Positions 16,415 to 25,604 are shown, counted from the stretch's first letter. The stretch: DNA of 64,000 nucleotides from Bradyrhizobium erythrophlei (GCF_900129505.1 NZ_LT670818.1:7163001-7227000), one strand, 5' to 3'. The notes: generated by a model not told the origin, from the letters alone. Translations and numbers: made by a program.

Positions 16415-17221
16415 TCAGCCTGGCAGATGAGAGTCGGGCTCGTCCGGACCAAAGCCGAGCGGTTGATCGAATGACATGGGGCCGGGCACTTGCTCGATCG
16501 CCGCGTCGGGGTCCTCCCCCCGTTTGCGTGCGGCCGCGGCGATGCCCCGCCGCGTATGCTCCGCGAACTCGGAATTGAGGAAGCTCCGGACTCGTGCCGA
16601 CTTCGTGGCCAGTTCGCTCAGGTCCACCTCGATGCCGAATGCCTCCAACGAGAACAGGCCAACTCGAGCGTCGAGCTCGCGTCCGCGGACATCCGGAATA
16701 GTTAGCTTGCTGCTCCCGTGGTGATAGGCGCCGGCGCCGAAGATCGTTATGTGCCCGCCCGTGACACGGCCCTCTTCCACCTTGTCAATCCAGAAGAACT
16801 TGAAGGCGCCATAAAGAGGCAAGGTCGCCTGCTCCCGATTTGCCAGATTCCTGAGATTTCCCGCCAGATGGTCCATCTTGTTGCGGGCCAGCCTTGCGTT
16901 CTCCGCGCTCGCCCGATAGTCCCTGAGAACAGGATGATCGACGACCTCCTGCTGGGCGGCGCCCCTCAGAAACGTGCCGAGATTGTGAGCCTGGTCGACC
17001 GCCGCCCACACGTCGAGGAATAGCGCCCGCCGCTCCAGCACGGAGATGTCGAGATGCCGGGGCGCTCGCTTGACGAACGACGTTACATTTTGCTCCAGCC
17101 GCGAGACGGCGAGTTCGAGCATGTCGGCCGCGTAGCCGACCGCTTCCAGCAGCATGCGCTGTTCTCGTATGAGACCGATGGGAAGCGCGTGAAGAAACTC
17201 GGGCTTTTGCTCCACAGTCAT
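16415..17221 (-). CDS. hypothetical protein with HEPN-like R-x4-H motif
   Basis: This 268-residue protein is largely helical in its first 130 residues. R113-N-K-M-D-H118 fits the R-N-x-x-x-H signature of HEPN ribonuclease domains and lies at a helix end, as it should. The second half is beta-rich (GGHITIFGAGAYHHGSSKL) followed by a charged helix, so a fused second domain is likely. It is the middle gene of three minus-strand genes next to the integrase (58 bp after the upstream gene). The HEPN reading is an inference from one motif; no named family is recognised. Confidence 0.6.
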   Translation of the reverse strand: MTVEQKPEFLHALPIGLIREQRMLLEAVGYAADMLELAVSRLEQNVTSFVKRAPRHLDISVLERRALFLDVWAAVDQAHNLGTFLRGAAQQEVVDHPVLRDYRASAENARLARNKMDHLAGNLRNLANREQATLPLYGAFKFFWIDKVEEGRVTGGHITIFGAGAYHHGSSKLTIPDVRGRELDARVGLFSLEAFGIEVDLSELATKSARVRSFLNSEFAEHTRRGIAAAARKRGEDPDAAIEQVPGPMSFDQPLGFGPDEPDSHLPG

Positions 17222-17279
17222 TTGGCCACTCTCCGGAATGATAAGAGGCGCACAAGTTACCGCGAATCTAGACCAGGAC

Positions 17280-18227
17280 CTATTTGGTGATCTGCCGCTC
17301 GATTGTCTTCCAAGCCGGAAAGTTCTCGAGCGGAAAGGACTTTAGCTCGGGGATCTTGGGCAGGAAGTCGAGCTTGTGCAGATGGCGCAAGCTCATGAAT
17401 GCCGGCACGAAGGCCGCGTTAAACACGCCCTCATTGGTTTCCTTCCAATCATTCAGGAATTTCTCGATGCATTCCCGCTGGTCGGTTTCCGTTCGTCGCC
17501 ATATCACCTCCTGCGCCTCCTTGGTCCCCTCGAACCAGATGAGGACCGACTCCGCCGACGGATGCGTAATGGAGCAAAGTTCGCCGTAGAGCGCGTGAAC
17601 ATCCGCAACGCCAAGCTGTTGCAAGCCATCAAGATATTCGCGGATTTGCTTTGCCGCATGCACGGGGTCCGCAACTTCCTTGCGCTGCAGTTTGCGGCCA
17701 TGCGTAAAATGAATCAGCCGGTCTTCGAGCTCCTTGGAAATGTACACTGTATCGGTCGGCCTTTCCTTGAGACGCGCGCGGATGGACGCCAGGCTTGTCG
17801 CAAGCGTCTTCGGCACGGGCGACAGAGAGTAGCAGGCGTCGGCTGCCGACTCGAGGAATCCCCGGCAAGCCGCGTAGGTGCCGAAGAGACAATTTCCGTC
17901 GATCGTCATGAAGAGCGCGTTCAGCCATTCGGTGTGCCGCAACACCGACGCGCAACAAGAGAGATGAACCCGCATGATCATCTCCCGCCAGTAGATCGCT
18001 TGAGCACGTTCGGGCCGTTCGCGGACCAGCGCATTGTACGCATCCATATCCATGAAGGAGTACGGTTGATTTCTGGTGGCGGCTTCAATGGAAGGCAGCA
18101 GCTGCCATGTGGAAACTGCAAAAGGTCCAAAGTAGGCCGACAGGATTGACTCGGGCGTTCGCGGGGCTGTCATGAGAAGGGGCGCTTGGTTTGCTGTCCT
18201 TTCGACATGGTAGCACAAACTCGCCAT
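17280..18227 (-). CDS. hypothetical protein, first gene of integrase-linked trio
   Basis: A protein of about 315 residues. ATG 18227 is chosen because GAGGGG lies at proper spacing upstream; ATG 18173 (MTAPRTPES) is the alternative. Features are a helix with LSCCASVLRHTEWLNALF, NCLFGTYAACRGFLESAADA near 135-155, and LYGELCSITHPSAESVLIWF near 235. The last element matches the Y-x-x-L-C-x-x-TH pattern of the 15684-16280 protein, so the two may be distant paralogues. There is no signal peptide or membrane segment. Function unknown; position beside an integrase fits accessory cargo such as a defence or toxin-type module. Confidence 0.65.
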   Translation of the reverse strand: MASLCYHVERTANQAPLLMTAPRTPESILSAYFGPFAVSTWQLLPSIEAATRNQPYSFMDMDAYNALVRERPERAQAIYWREMIMRVHLSCCASVLRHTEWLNALFMTIDGNCLFGTYAACRGFLESAADACYSLSPVPKTLATSLASIRARLKERPTDTVYISKELEDRLIHFTHGRKLQRKEVADPVHAAKQIREYLDGLQQLGVADVHALYGELCSITHPSAESVLIWFEGTKEAQEVIWRRTETDQRECIEKFLNDWKETNEGVFNAAFVPAFMSLRHLHKLDFLPKIPELKSFPLENFPAWKTIERQITK

Positions 18228-18469
18228 TGCACCCCTCGTTGCGCTACCAGGTCGCCATCCCTGCGACGTGGACCGAGGATTCGGCCGGCTTCGCACTCTG
18301 CCGTTCGCGCGCATTTCGGCTCGATGCGCTATATGCATCGCGCGATGCAAGAATCGGCGCGGAATCGGCGGCGTTAGAGTGAGAAAACGCCCTGTGGCGA
18401 GGCCACCGGAGTCAGCGCTCCGATTGATCGGCTTACATTTCTGAGGGGGCGCATCACTTTCAAGGACCC

Positions 18470-18519
18470 CTGCCCTCCGAAGGCGAAGGCCACACGTTCG
18501 AATCGTGTCGGGTGCGCCA
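18470..18519 (+). repeat. 3' half of tRNA-Arg(CCG), probable integration scar
   Basis: From the anticodon loop CTCCGAA (18475-18481) through a perfect T-arm (ACACG-TTCGAAT-CGTGT) to the acceptor strand CGGGTGC, discriminator G and CCA, this is a tRNA-Arg 3' half. The 5' side does not supply GCACCCG or a D-arm, and the anticodon stem pairs at only three of five positions. It is therefore not a complete tRNA. The 530 bases after it (18520-19053) hold no gene I can support. Confidence 0.7.
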
Positions 18520-19053
18520 ATTTCTCTTTATACTGCAGGACGATGCGGGCGCTCACACGGAAGCCGCAGCTCAGCGCTCATTCGCGAGAGTAAGCAATCC
18601 GAATGCAAAGTGTCGCCGAGCGCTGATAGCGCGGTAGCGATGGACGTGGGTGCCGGCTCGCCTGGCTGAGCAGCAATCGATCTAGTAGACTTACATCCGC
18701 CGCGGAATGGCGCCTCTTGACCCCATTGCTGACGCTCGAGATCCCGGTCATCCGCGCCATTGCTTGTCGAGCTTCCGAAAAATCGGAGACAGAGGTGGGT
18801 TGTGAATCCGATCGAACGGGCTTCTGCTCGACCCATACCCCGAAGCCACAAGTGCGCCGTTTGCCTAGTTGTGACGTTCACAACCGAAGCGGTAGCCCGG
18901 TAACTCGTCGAACGCGCGCGTCAAATCAACCATCTGCGTTGTCAGGTCACCTGACCCGAAGTTGCTCCTGATAGCGATCTTCGATGCTGATGACCAAAGG
19001 GAGGCCGGCGATCCGGACGCTGCACGTATCCGCGAATCGAGGAGCACGGCTGG

Positions 19054-19230
19054 ATGCAGGACCCGCGCCGCTGCGCATGCTGCGACAACGGCCGGTGGGT
19101 TTGCGAGAACCACTCCCTTGGCTTGGCGATCGCGCATGCGACTGGGGCGGTGCCGGTGGGCCCTACCCCGTCTGTAATCGCTCGGACGGGTGGGAGACGC
19201 TGCCGGAGATGCCGTCAATCATGCAGCCGA
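19054..19230 (+). pseudogene. frameshifted small Cys-rich (zinc-ribbon-like) protein remnant
   Basis: One frame reads CACCDNGRWVCENH and the adjacent frame continues RACDWGGAGGPYPVCNRSDG. Together they resemble a small bradyrhizobial family with CARCDGxGWVCExH followed by CxCGGAGxPCPxCN. A frame change at about 19125 and loss of one Cys make it a likely pseudogene. Recognition is from memory of the family pattern only. Confidence 0.35.
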
Positions 19231-19250
19231 CAATCGATCTGCTGCCGCCG

Positions 19251-20635
19251 TTACCGGAAGCCCGGCCCAGGCGAGTGGGATCGTAGCGCGGTCTGATGGA
19301 CGTCTACGATCGTCACCGCGACGAACGTGATTGCCACGCAACCGGCGATGACGGCGAAGAACGCGGTCGCACCATAGTTCAGGGCGTACGTTCCGACATA
19401 GGCGCTGACGATTGCTCCCGCCCGGCCGAAGCCGGCAGCCGCACCGACTCCCGTCGACCGGATGTTCGTCGGGTAGACGTTGGCGGCCAACGCATACAGG
19501 GAGCCCTGCGCGCCGAGCAGACAGAATCCTTCGACGCAGAGAAGCGCCATCAGCAGCGGCTGGGTTTCAGTCGATAACGGCATCGACGCCAGGACCGCGG
19601 CACCGACGGTCGCCGCGCCGGCGATGGTCAGAATCGCGATTCGCGAGCCGTACCGGCCGATCGCCCAACCGGTGACGATGCAGCCACCGACGCCGCCAAA
19701 GTTGAAGAGCGCCAGCCCCAAGCTCGCCGACTGGACGTCGAAGCCCTTGCTGGTCAGGAGGGTCGGAGCCCACGCATAGAGTACATAGACCGGCAGCAGG
19801 CAGAAGAAGAAGGCGATCCACAGGGCCGTCGTGGTGCGACGGAGACCGGCGATGAACAGCGCGGTGACCGAGGCACGCTGCACTCCTGCGTCCCGGCGGT
19901 CGACGAAGACGCCGAATGCTGCCGCGGTCTCGTCGAGGATCCGCACGGACTTCGCCACTTTCGCCGTGTCCGCCCCCCGCGCCAGAAGATACTGCGGCGA
20001 TTCCGGCAGCGCGATAGCAAGGATCAACGCGACGATCATCGGCAAAACGCCGCTGACCACGAAGAGCATCCGCCAGCCATAGTCGGGCTGCAGTCGGGCT
20101 GCAGTCGGGCCGCGAGGACGCCGCCGATCATGCCGCCGATCGGGATGCAGACGATGCCCAGCATCACGGAGAGACTGCGGTTCCGCTTGGGCGTGAATTC
20201 GGCGATCAATGCGGTCGCCGCCGGTAGCGCCCCGCCGAGCCCCAAACCGGCCAGAAACCGGTACAGGCTGACTTCGCCCACCCCGTAAGCGATGGCGATG
20301 GCCAAAGTCGCCACACCGAACAGGAAGACCGAAGCGATCAGAGCGACCTTTCGTCCGAGCCAGTCGCCCACGATGCCTCCGATCGGGGTGCCGATCGTCA
20401 TGCCCACGAAGCCGAGGGCCAGGGCCGGAGCGAAGTCGCCGCGTGTGACGCTCCATTCCTTGATCATCGACGGGATGGCGAAGCCGAGAATCTGATTGTC
20501 CAGGCCGTCGAGGGCGATGGCCAGGGCACACAGCAGCAGCACCTGCTTGCGCGGCCTGCTCCAGACTCCCTCTTCGGCCAGCGATCCGATGTCGATGACC
20601 GGTCTTTGCGTCGTGTCCAATACTTGCGTTGTCAT
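19251..20635 (-). pseudogene. MFS transporter (aromatic acid:H+ symporter-like), frameshifted by 11-bp duplication
   Basis: The N-terminal part (from ATG 20635) reads LDGLDNQILGFAIPSMIKEW and GDWLGRKVALIASVFLFGVA with the first six membrane segments and the MFS loop motif D-x-LGRK. The C-terminal six segments lie in another frame (YGWRMLFVVSG onward to DVHQTALRSHSPG). The break is a tandem 11-bp duplication at 20081-20102; removing one copy restores ARLQPDYGWRM. The restored protein would be about 457 residues, a normal AAHS length. It ends the purU operon and could have imported its substrate. Confidence 0.8.
20081..20102. repeat. 11-bp tandem duplication causing MFS frameshift
   Basis: AGTCGGGCTGC occurs twice in direct succession, followed by a third near-copy AGTCGGGCCGC at 20103-20113. 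On the coding strand the extra unit changes the frame after LQPD. Slippage at such a repeat can add or remove one unit. Confidence 0.85.
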
Positions 20636-20766
20636 GTTCTTCCTCCCCTTCTGTGCAGATCCTTCGGCTTCTTTTTTCCTTGGAAGCGCGTGGCGCGGAC
20701 GCCGGAAGCGTTCGCTCGTTGCGGCGTCACCGACCCGCAGCGATCGAGAGATCGCGTCACCTCCGC

Positions 20767-21678
20767 TCAGACGGCGGTCGCCACATCTGCTTCCGCCGCT
20801 TTCGATCGAGCGGCCTCCATTCGGGCGGCGGCGCTCAACGTGTTGGCCAGCAGACAGGCGATGGTCATCGGACCGACTCCGCCGGGAACAGGCGTGATCG
20901 CACCCGCGACATGGATCGCCTCGTCGAAGGCCACGTCGCCGACGAGCTTCTCGGCGCCGGACGGAGATTTGATGCGGGTGATGCCTACGTCTATGACCGT
21001 CGCACCCGGTTTGACAAAATGGCCACGGATCAGGCCGGGGACGCCGGTCGCGACGACGAGGATGTCCGCTTCCCTGCATCGCCGCTCGAGATCGGTCGTG
21101 CGGATGTGCGCGATGGAAACCGTACAAAGTTCCTGTAGCAACAGCCGTGCCATCGGACGGCCGACGACGTTCGACGCGCCCACGACCAGCGCGCCGAGCC
21201 CCGCAATGTCGTCGTGCACCGACTTGATCAGGTGCATTACGCCGAGAGGGGTGCACGGGATCAGGGCGCCCTCCATGCCGGCCGCGGTCCGTCCCACGTT
21301 CAACGGATTGAACCCGTCGACGTCCTTGTCCGGGCGGATGGCGCATACGACGCGTGCCGTGTCGATGTGGGGCGGCAACGGAAATTGAACCAGGATTCCA
21401 TTCACCGCCGCATCCCGGTTCAGCTCCTCGATCAGATCAAGAAGAAGTCGTTCTGTCGTGTTCGCGTCGAGCACGAACCGACGGGACCGCATGCCCACGG
21501 CTTCGCTCTGCCGCACCTTGTTTGCGACATAGACGTGGCTGGCGGGATCGTCGCCGATCGGCACGACGGCCAATTCCGGGACCGCCGCTCCGCCTGCGAC
21601 GAGGGCGGCGACTCCCTCCGCCACTTCCTTCCGAACCTCGGCAGCTAGCGTTTTTCCGTCGATGATACGCGCGGTCAT
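20767..21678 (-). CDS. folD: bifunctional methylenetetrahydrofolate dehydrogenase/methenyl-THF cyclohydrolase
   Basis: This 303-residue FolD oxidises 5,10-methylene-THF with NADP and hydrolyses methenyl-THF to 10-formyl-THF. Visible are [12 protein letters not shown] with the catalytic K54, the substrate signature [10 protein letters not shown] (about 98-107), [22 protein letters not shown], the nucleotide-binding [11 protein letters not shown] (about 167) and [10 protein letters not shown] near 277. The usual GRS of the nucleotide site is GAS here. It lies 9 bp after the demethylase and shares its operon with purU, so it is probably a pathway-dedicated paralogue and not the housekeeping copy. 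Confidence 0.95.
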   Translation of the reverse strand: MTARIIDGKTLAAEVRKEVAEGVAALVAGGAAVPELAVVPIGDDPASHVYVANKVRQSEAVGMRSRRFVLDANTTERLLLDLIEELNRDAAVNGILVQFPLPPHIDTARVVCAIRPDKDVDGFNPLNVGRTAAGMEGALIPCTPLGVMHLIKSVHDDIAGLGALVVGASNVVGRPMARLLLQELCTVSIAHIRTTDLERRCREADILVVATGVPGLIRGHFVKPGATVIDVGITRIKSPSGAEKLVGDVAFDEAIHVAGAITPVPGGVGPMTIACLLANTLSAAARMEAARSKAAEADVATAV

Positions 21679-21687
21679 GGCTACGGT

Positions 21688-22968
21688 TCAGACCTTGGAC
21701 AGGTCGGCGCGCCGATTGTCTTTCTTGTAGGGTGCCGGAGCCACTCTCGCGCGGATGTGCTTGTGTCGACGCCCGGGCTCGCCCCAAACCACGACGACCT
21801 CGGTGCCGATCTCGGAGTGATCGACGTCGATGGTGCACAGCGACAGCATCTCGCGGAAGAAGTAGCTGTATCCTCGCGAAGTGGTCACGCCAACATCTTT
21901 ACCGCCGCTCAGCACCCGATCGGCATACATGAAGCCGCGCTGGTCGCGGGGCATTTCCATGTACTGGTAGGGCTCCTGCTCCTTCCGGAAGAGGGAGGCG
22001 TGGACGTCCGCTACGTCGTCTCCGTTCCAGACCAGCGTGCGGATCGCGCGCCGCGGATTGGCGACCTCTTGCTCGAGCGCGGCACGCCCGATGAATTCAT
22101 GGTCGAACTTGATGTTCTTGCCCCAGCCGAGTTCGACCGGGCTTCGGTACCAGTCGCGGATGTCGTCCGACTGGAAGCTGCCGGCGATGTTGAACGTCGA
22201 CGCGAAGCCCGGCATCGCTGCGCGGAATTCATCCTGATATTCCTTCATATCCTCGTCGAAGATCGCGGGCATGTAGTCGGTTACGATCGTCGGGAAGCAA
22301 GCTTCGAGGTGGTTGATGAAGATCGCGCGGCCGCCGATGCGGCGGAGGCCGAACTCCTGACCGGCGGTGACGATGGCGTCGTAGACGGCCGCCGCCTGCT
22401 CCGTGGGTCCCTGCAGTTCGAAGCCGATCTCGCCCGACATTCCCTGCCGCAGCGCGAGCATCTTGCAGCCGGCGATCTCGATCTCGCCCGAATGCATGAA
22501 CTTAACGTCCCGCAGCGATTGCTTCGAGACCTTCTCGATGAGCGCCAGAGATGTCGGACCCTGGACCTGGAAATTGAACCAGTCGTCGGCCGCGGAGGTG
22601 ACATTGTAGTCGCCGTGGCGACGGATGTAGTCGACCCAGAACGTGCCGCGTCCGAACAGCATGAATTCGTCGTCGGACAAGCGCGTGAGGATGCCCTCCG
22701 CTATGACCTTTCCCTGCTTGGTAGTATGGACGACGTGCTTCGACTGCCGGATGTCGAACTTCTGGAAGCTGTTGACGGAGGTGTCCGAGAAGAGCTTCAA
22801 GACATCGGGCCCCTTGAAGCGCCGCTCCCAGAGGAACGACCAGTCGCCGATCGCACAGGTTTCCTTCCAGGACATGCTCTCATCAATCCAGTCGGTATAT
22901 TCGGGAAGGCCCCAACGGGAGGTGAAGTAGCCTTCGGGCGTTCTGCGCATGTCCTTGGATGTCAGCAT
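21688..22968 (-). CDS. tetrahydrofolate-dependent demethylase, GcvT/LigM/DmdA-like
   Basis: This 426-residue protein has the GcvT (aminomethyltransferase) fold, which moves a methyl or methylene group from a substrate to tetrahydrofolate. Segments FNFQVQGPTSLALIEKVSK, MSGEIGFELQGP, GWGKNIKFDHEFIGRAALEQ and GRRHKHIRARVAPAPY mark the folate-binding N-domain and C-terminal barrel. ATG 22968 has an AGGGAGAA ribosome site. Relatives include vanillate/syringate O-demethylases (LigM, DesA), DMSP demethylase and N-demethylases; the substrate is not decided. It lies between purU (19 bp) and folD (9 bp). Confidence 0.8.
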   Translation of the reverse strand: MLTSKDMRRTPEGYFTSRWGLPEYTDWIDESMSWKETCAIGDWSFLWERRFKGPDVLKLFSDTSVNSFQKFDIRQSKHVVHTTKQGKVIAEGILTRLSDDEFMLFGRGTFWVDYIRRHGDYNVTSAADDWFNFQVQGPTSLALIEKVSKQSLRDVKFMHSGEIEIAGCKMLALRQGMSGEIGFELQGPTEQAAAVYDAIVTAGQEFGLRRIGGRAIFINHLEACFPTIVTDYMPAIFDEDMKEYQDEFRAAMPGFASTFNIAGSFQSDDIRDWYRSPVELGWGKNIKFDHEFIGRAALEQEVANPRRAIRTLVWNGDDVADVHASLFRKEQEPYQYMEMPRDQRGFMYADRVLSGGKDVGVTTSRGYSYFFREMLSLCTIDVDHSEIGTEVVVVWGEPGRRHKHIRARVAPAPYKKDNRRADLSKV

Positions 22969-22987
22969 TGTTCGTTCTCCCTTTTTT

Positions 22988-23860
22988 TCAGTCGGCAAAG
23001 ACGATGGTCCGGTCGCCGTTGATGATGACGCGGTCCTCGAGGAAGAGATGGACCGCGCGCGAAAGGACCCGGCGCTCGATGTCGCGCCCCTTCCTGACCA
23101 GATCTTCCGGCGTGTCGCGGTGGCTGACGCGTTCGACGTCCTGTTCGATGATCGGACCTTCGTCGAGATCGCTCGTCGCGAAGTGCGCGGTGGCCCCGAT
23201 GATCTTTACGCCGCGCGCGTGCGCCTGGTGATAGGGCTTGGCTCCCTTGAATCCCGGCAGGAAGCTGTGATGGATGTTGATGCAGCGGCCTTGCAGATGG
23301 CGCGAGAGATCGTCCGAGAGGATCTGCATGTAGCGCGCGAGGACGACGAGATCAGGCCTCGTCTCTTCGACGAGCGCCTTGATCTGCGCTTCCTGCTCCA
23401 TCTTCGTTTCCTTCGTGACCGGAAGGTGATGGAACGGAATGTCGCCTACCAGGCTGACGGCGAGCGCTGAGCGCGGATGGTTCGAGACGATCCCGACGAT
23501 GTCCATGTGGAGCTCGCCGAGCTGATGGCGGTATAGAAGATCGCCAAGACAGTGATCGAATTTGGAGACGAACAGCAGGACCCGCTTGCGTTCGGCCTGA
23601 GACCGGAGTTTCCAGTCCATTCCGAAGTTCCGGGCGATCGTCTCGAGCCCGGTCCGCGTCTCCTCGGCGCCCTCTTCCGAGAGAGTGACGCCGACCCTCA
23701 TGAAGAAGCGTTCGCTCATGATCTCGTCGACCTGCGCGGCCTCGACGATGTTGCCGCCGTTTTCGAACAGGCAGCGCGAGACGTCGGCCACGATTCCGGG
23801 CACATCGCGGCACGATAGAGTGAGGATGTATTGCGATTTCGATGCAGTTTCAGCGTGCAT
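22988..23860 (-). CDS. purU: formyltetrahydrofolate deformylase
   Basis: This 290-residue enzyme hydrolyses 10-formyl-THF to formate and THF. An N-terminal ACT domain ([20 protein letters not shown]) is followed by a formyltransferase-fold catalytic domain with [20 protein letters not shown] and [20 protein letters not shown], containing the catalytic Asn-His-Asp set. MHAETASK at 23860 is chosen; ATG 23884 is an alternative start. It is first in the minus-strand operon purU-demethylase-folD-MFS and divergent from a LysR gene. In this setting it recycles THF after C1 units are oxidised. Confidence 0.95.
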   Translation of the reverse strand: MHAETASKSQYILTLSCRDVPGIVADVSRCLFENGGNIVEAAQVDEIMSERFFMRVGVTLSEEGAEETRTGLETIARNFGMDWKLRSQAERKRVLLFVSKFDHCLGDLLYRHQLGELHMDIVGIVSNHPRSALAVSLVGDIPFHHLPVTKETKMEQEAQIKALVEETRPDLVVLARYMQILSDDLSRHLQGRCINIHHSFLPGFKGAKPYHQAHARGVKIIGATAHFATSDLDEGPIIEQDVERVSHRDTPEDLVRKGRDIERRVLSRAVHLFLEDRVIINGDRTIVFAD

Positions 23861-24063
23861 AGACGGAAGGTTCCTCGCAGCCATGGACGATCGGATCCGG
23901 CGACTCCGACCCGGGGAGCGGATGTTTGCAGAAAGAGAGGTGGACCGAGGAAGGATGCGTGAGGCTTGCGCGCCCGGCGGGCTACACCTCTGAATTCACT
24001 CCCAAAGTCGGCCTCTGCGGGGCCTTGCAAAGGCACCATTACGCAGAAAGCTGTCATTGAAAA

Positions 24064-24103
24064 TCCGGTAATATCCAATACAAGCTATCAGTATGATGGA
24101 TAT
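24064..24103. promoter_or_regulatory. candidate LysR operator/promoter in the purU-lysR divergent region
   Basis: The intergenic region between purU and the LysR gene contains an ATATCC (24071-24076) / GGATAT (24098-24103) inverted repeat and an AT-rich TAATATCCAATACAAG segment overlapping the LysR start. LysR proteins usually bind such dyads in their divergent promoter. Symmetry is seen; binding is inferred. Confidence 0.3.
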
Positions 24104-25106
24104 CAGAAGGCTCGACCTGAACCTGCTTCTTCTGCTCGACGGGCTCTTTCGTGCGCAGAACCTATCGGCCGTGGCCCGCCAACTCGGCATGAGCCAACCG
24201 ATGGCCAGCGCCGGGCTCCGCAAGCTTCGGGAATTCTTCGGCGACCCGTTGTTTCTATCGACGGGCCGCGGCATGCGGCCGACGCCGTTCGCGGAATCGA
24301 TCGCCGAAGCGGTGCGGTCGGTGCTGTCGACCGTCGACCAGCAGATACTCCGCAAGCCGCGCTTCGTGCCGGAAGAGAGTGACCGCGTATTCACGGTCAC
24401 TACCTCGGATATCGGCGTTCTGATCTTCATCCCGCCGATCCTCCAACGCATACGCACGATGGCTCCCGGAGCGGGCCTGCGATGCGTGCCGACGTCCCAC
24501 GAACATCTGGAGGACGCGCTCGAAAGCGGCGAGATCGATCTGGCGATCGGCTACTTTCCGGACCTCGTCGGTCCGAACATCGTGACCGAAGACCTCTTCG
24601 ATCACCCCTTCACCTGCATCGTCCGAAAGGACCATCCGACGATCGGCGACACCCTGTCCCTCGAGCAGTTTCTCGCGGCGGACCATATCGTCGTAAACCA
24701 GCAGGGCCGTAGCCAGGAGATCTTCGAAAGACGGATCCGAGAACTCAAACTGCAGCGCCGCGTCGTCCTGCACTTGCCGCACTTCATGAGCGTGCCGCAA
24801 TTGATCGCGACGAGCGACATGATCGCCACCGTACCGTTCTCGCTCGGGGCCTGGTACCCGGACGCTGGTCTGAACCTTCTGCCGCCGCCGGTCTCCATAC
24901 CTCTCATCGAACTAAAGCAGCACTGGCACCGCCGGATGGACAACGAACCCACCGTCCGCTGGCTTCAATCGATCGTGGCCGAGGAGCTGCGCGATCGTGA
25001 TCCCGCGCTGGCGATGTCGGCCGATTATTCCAAGTCCCGCGCCAAGGCCGCGGGGCCCGCTATCGCCGTGCGGTCCGCGTCCGAAGGGACGTCACGGCGT
25101 CGGTGA
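24093..25106 (+). CDS. LysR-type transcriptional regulator
   Basis: This 337-residue regulator has an N-terminal winged HTH (DLNLLLLLDGLFRAQNLSAV, ARQLGMSQPMASAGLRKLRE, residues about 6-65) and a periplasmic-binding-like effector domain (from about 95; DLAIGYFPDLVG, TVPFSLG). The sequence is close to the NodD/PcpR-like LysR branch that responds to aromatic or small organic ligands. It is divergent from purU and so is likely to control the purU-demethylase-folD-MFS operon in response to its substrate. The last ~35 residues are basic and low-complexity. Confidence 0.9.
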   Translation: MMDIRRLDLNLLLLLDGLFRAQNLSAVARQLGMSQPMASAGLRKLREFFGDPLFLSTGRGMRPTPFAESIAEAVRSVLSTVDQQILRKPRFVPEESDRVFTVTTSDIGVLIFIPPILQRIRTMAPGAGLRCVPTSHEHLEDALESGEIDLAIGYFPDLVGPNIVTEDLFDHPFTCIVRKDHPTIGDTLSLEQFLAADHIVVNQQGRSQEIFERRIRELKLQRRVVLHLPHFMSVPQLIATSDMIATVPFSLGAWYPDAGLNLLPPPVSIPLIELKQHWHRRMDNEPTVRWLQSIVAEELRDRDPALAMSADYSKSRAKAAGPAIAVRSASEGTSRRR

Positions 25107-25140
25107 ACCGATCGATCCGTCACCCACTATCGACTAGGCC

Positions 25141-25356
25141 GTGAATGGAGGCTTCCCCTGGCTGGAGATCAGGTGCGCGCGCTGCAAGACGCCGAGCGAC
25201 GTCGACCTCGCGGCGATGAAGCACCCGCCGACCACCTTCGTGCACGATCTCGCCAGCCGGCTGCGCTGCCGCAAATGTGCCAAGGCGGGCCGGCGTCCAT
25301 CCGCGACTCTGCTACAATTGGCCTGGCAGCCGCGCCACCCTCGAACCGAAGCCTGA
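25141..25356 (+). pseudogene. short zinc-ribbon-like protein, probably a C-terminal fragment
   Basis: The 71 codons read FPWLEIRCARCKTPSDVDLA and FVHDLASRLRCRKCAKAGRR, two CxxC knuckles about 33 residues apart as in a small zinc ribbon. In the bradyrhizobial proteins I recall, this is the C-terminal part of a longer protein, and the only start here is a weak GTG. It may still encode a small zinc-binding protein. Confidence 0.4.
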
Positions 25357-25359
25357 CCG

Positions 25360-25473
25360 ATGTGCAATCTCTATTCGATCACGACAAACCAGGCCGCCAT
25401 CATCGCGCTGTTTCGCGTCGTGAACCGATACGTTGGCAATCTGGCGCCGATGCCGGGGGTTTTTCCTGATTGA
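25360..25473 (+). pseudogene. SRAP (YedK/HMCES-like) N-terminal fragment
   Basis: From ATG 25360 the frame reads MCNLYSITTNQAAIIALFRV and NRYVGNLAPMPGVFPD before TGA. This is the start of SOS-response-associated peptidases, whose Cys2 crosslinks abasic sites; Cys2 is present. The rest of the ~230-residue protein is missing and transposase debris follows, so the gene is truncated and dead. Confidence 0.6.
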
Positions 25474-25604
25474 ACCACATTGGGCCGGACATGATCGTCG
25501 CATCCAACCGGCTTGAGCACGCCCTCGCCTGGGTGGGCATTGTACTGGCCGGGGATCCATCAGCGCGCGCTGAGCTCGTTGCCCGTTCGCGTCACAGCAA
25601 CCGT

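Noticed and set aside
18528..18881. A 117-codon minus-strand frame in the gap before the MFS pseudogene
   Set aside because: Arg/Ser/Gly-rich with no motif, out of character for a folded protein; resembles translated repeat DNA.
21757..23022. A 421-codon plus-strand frame opposite the demethylase gene
   Set aside because: Low-complexity Asp/Val/Arg-rich translation without family features; the minus strand encodes a complete GcvT-fold protein with a good ribosome site.
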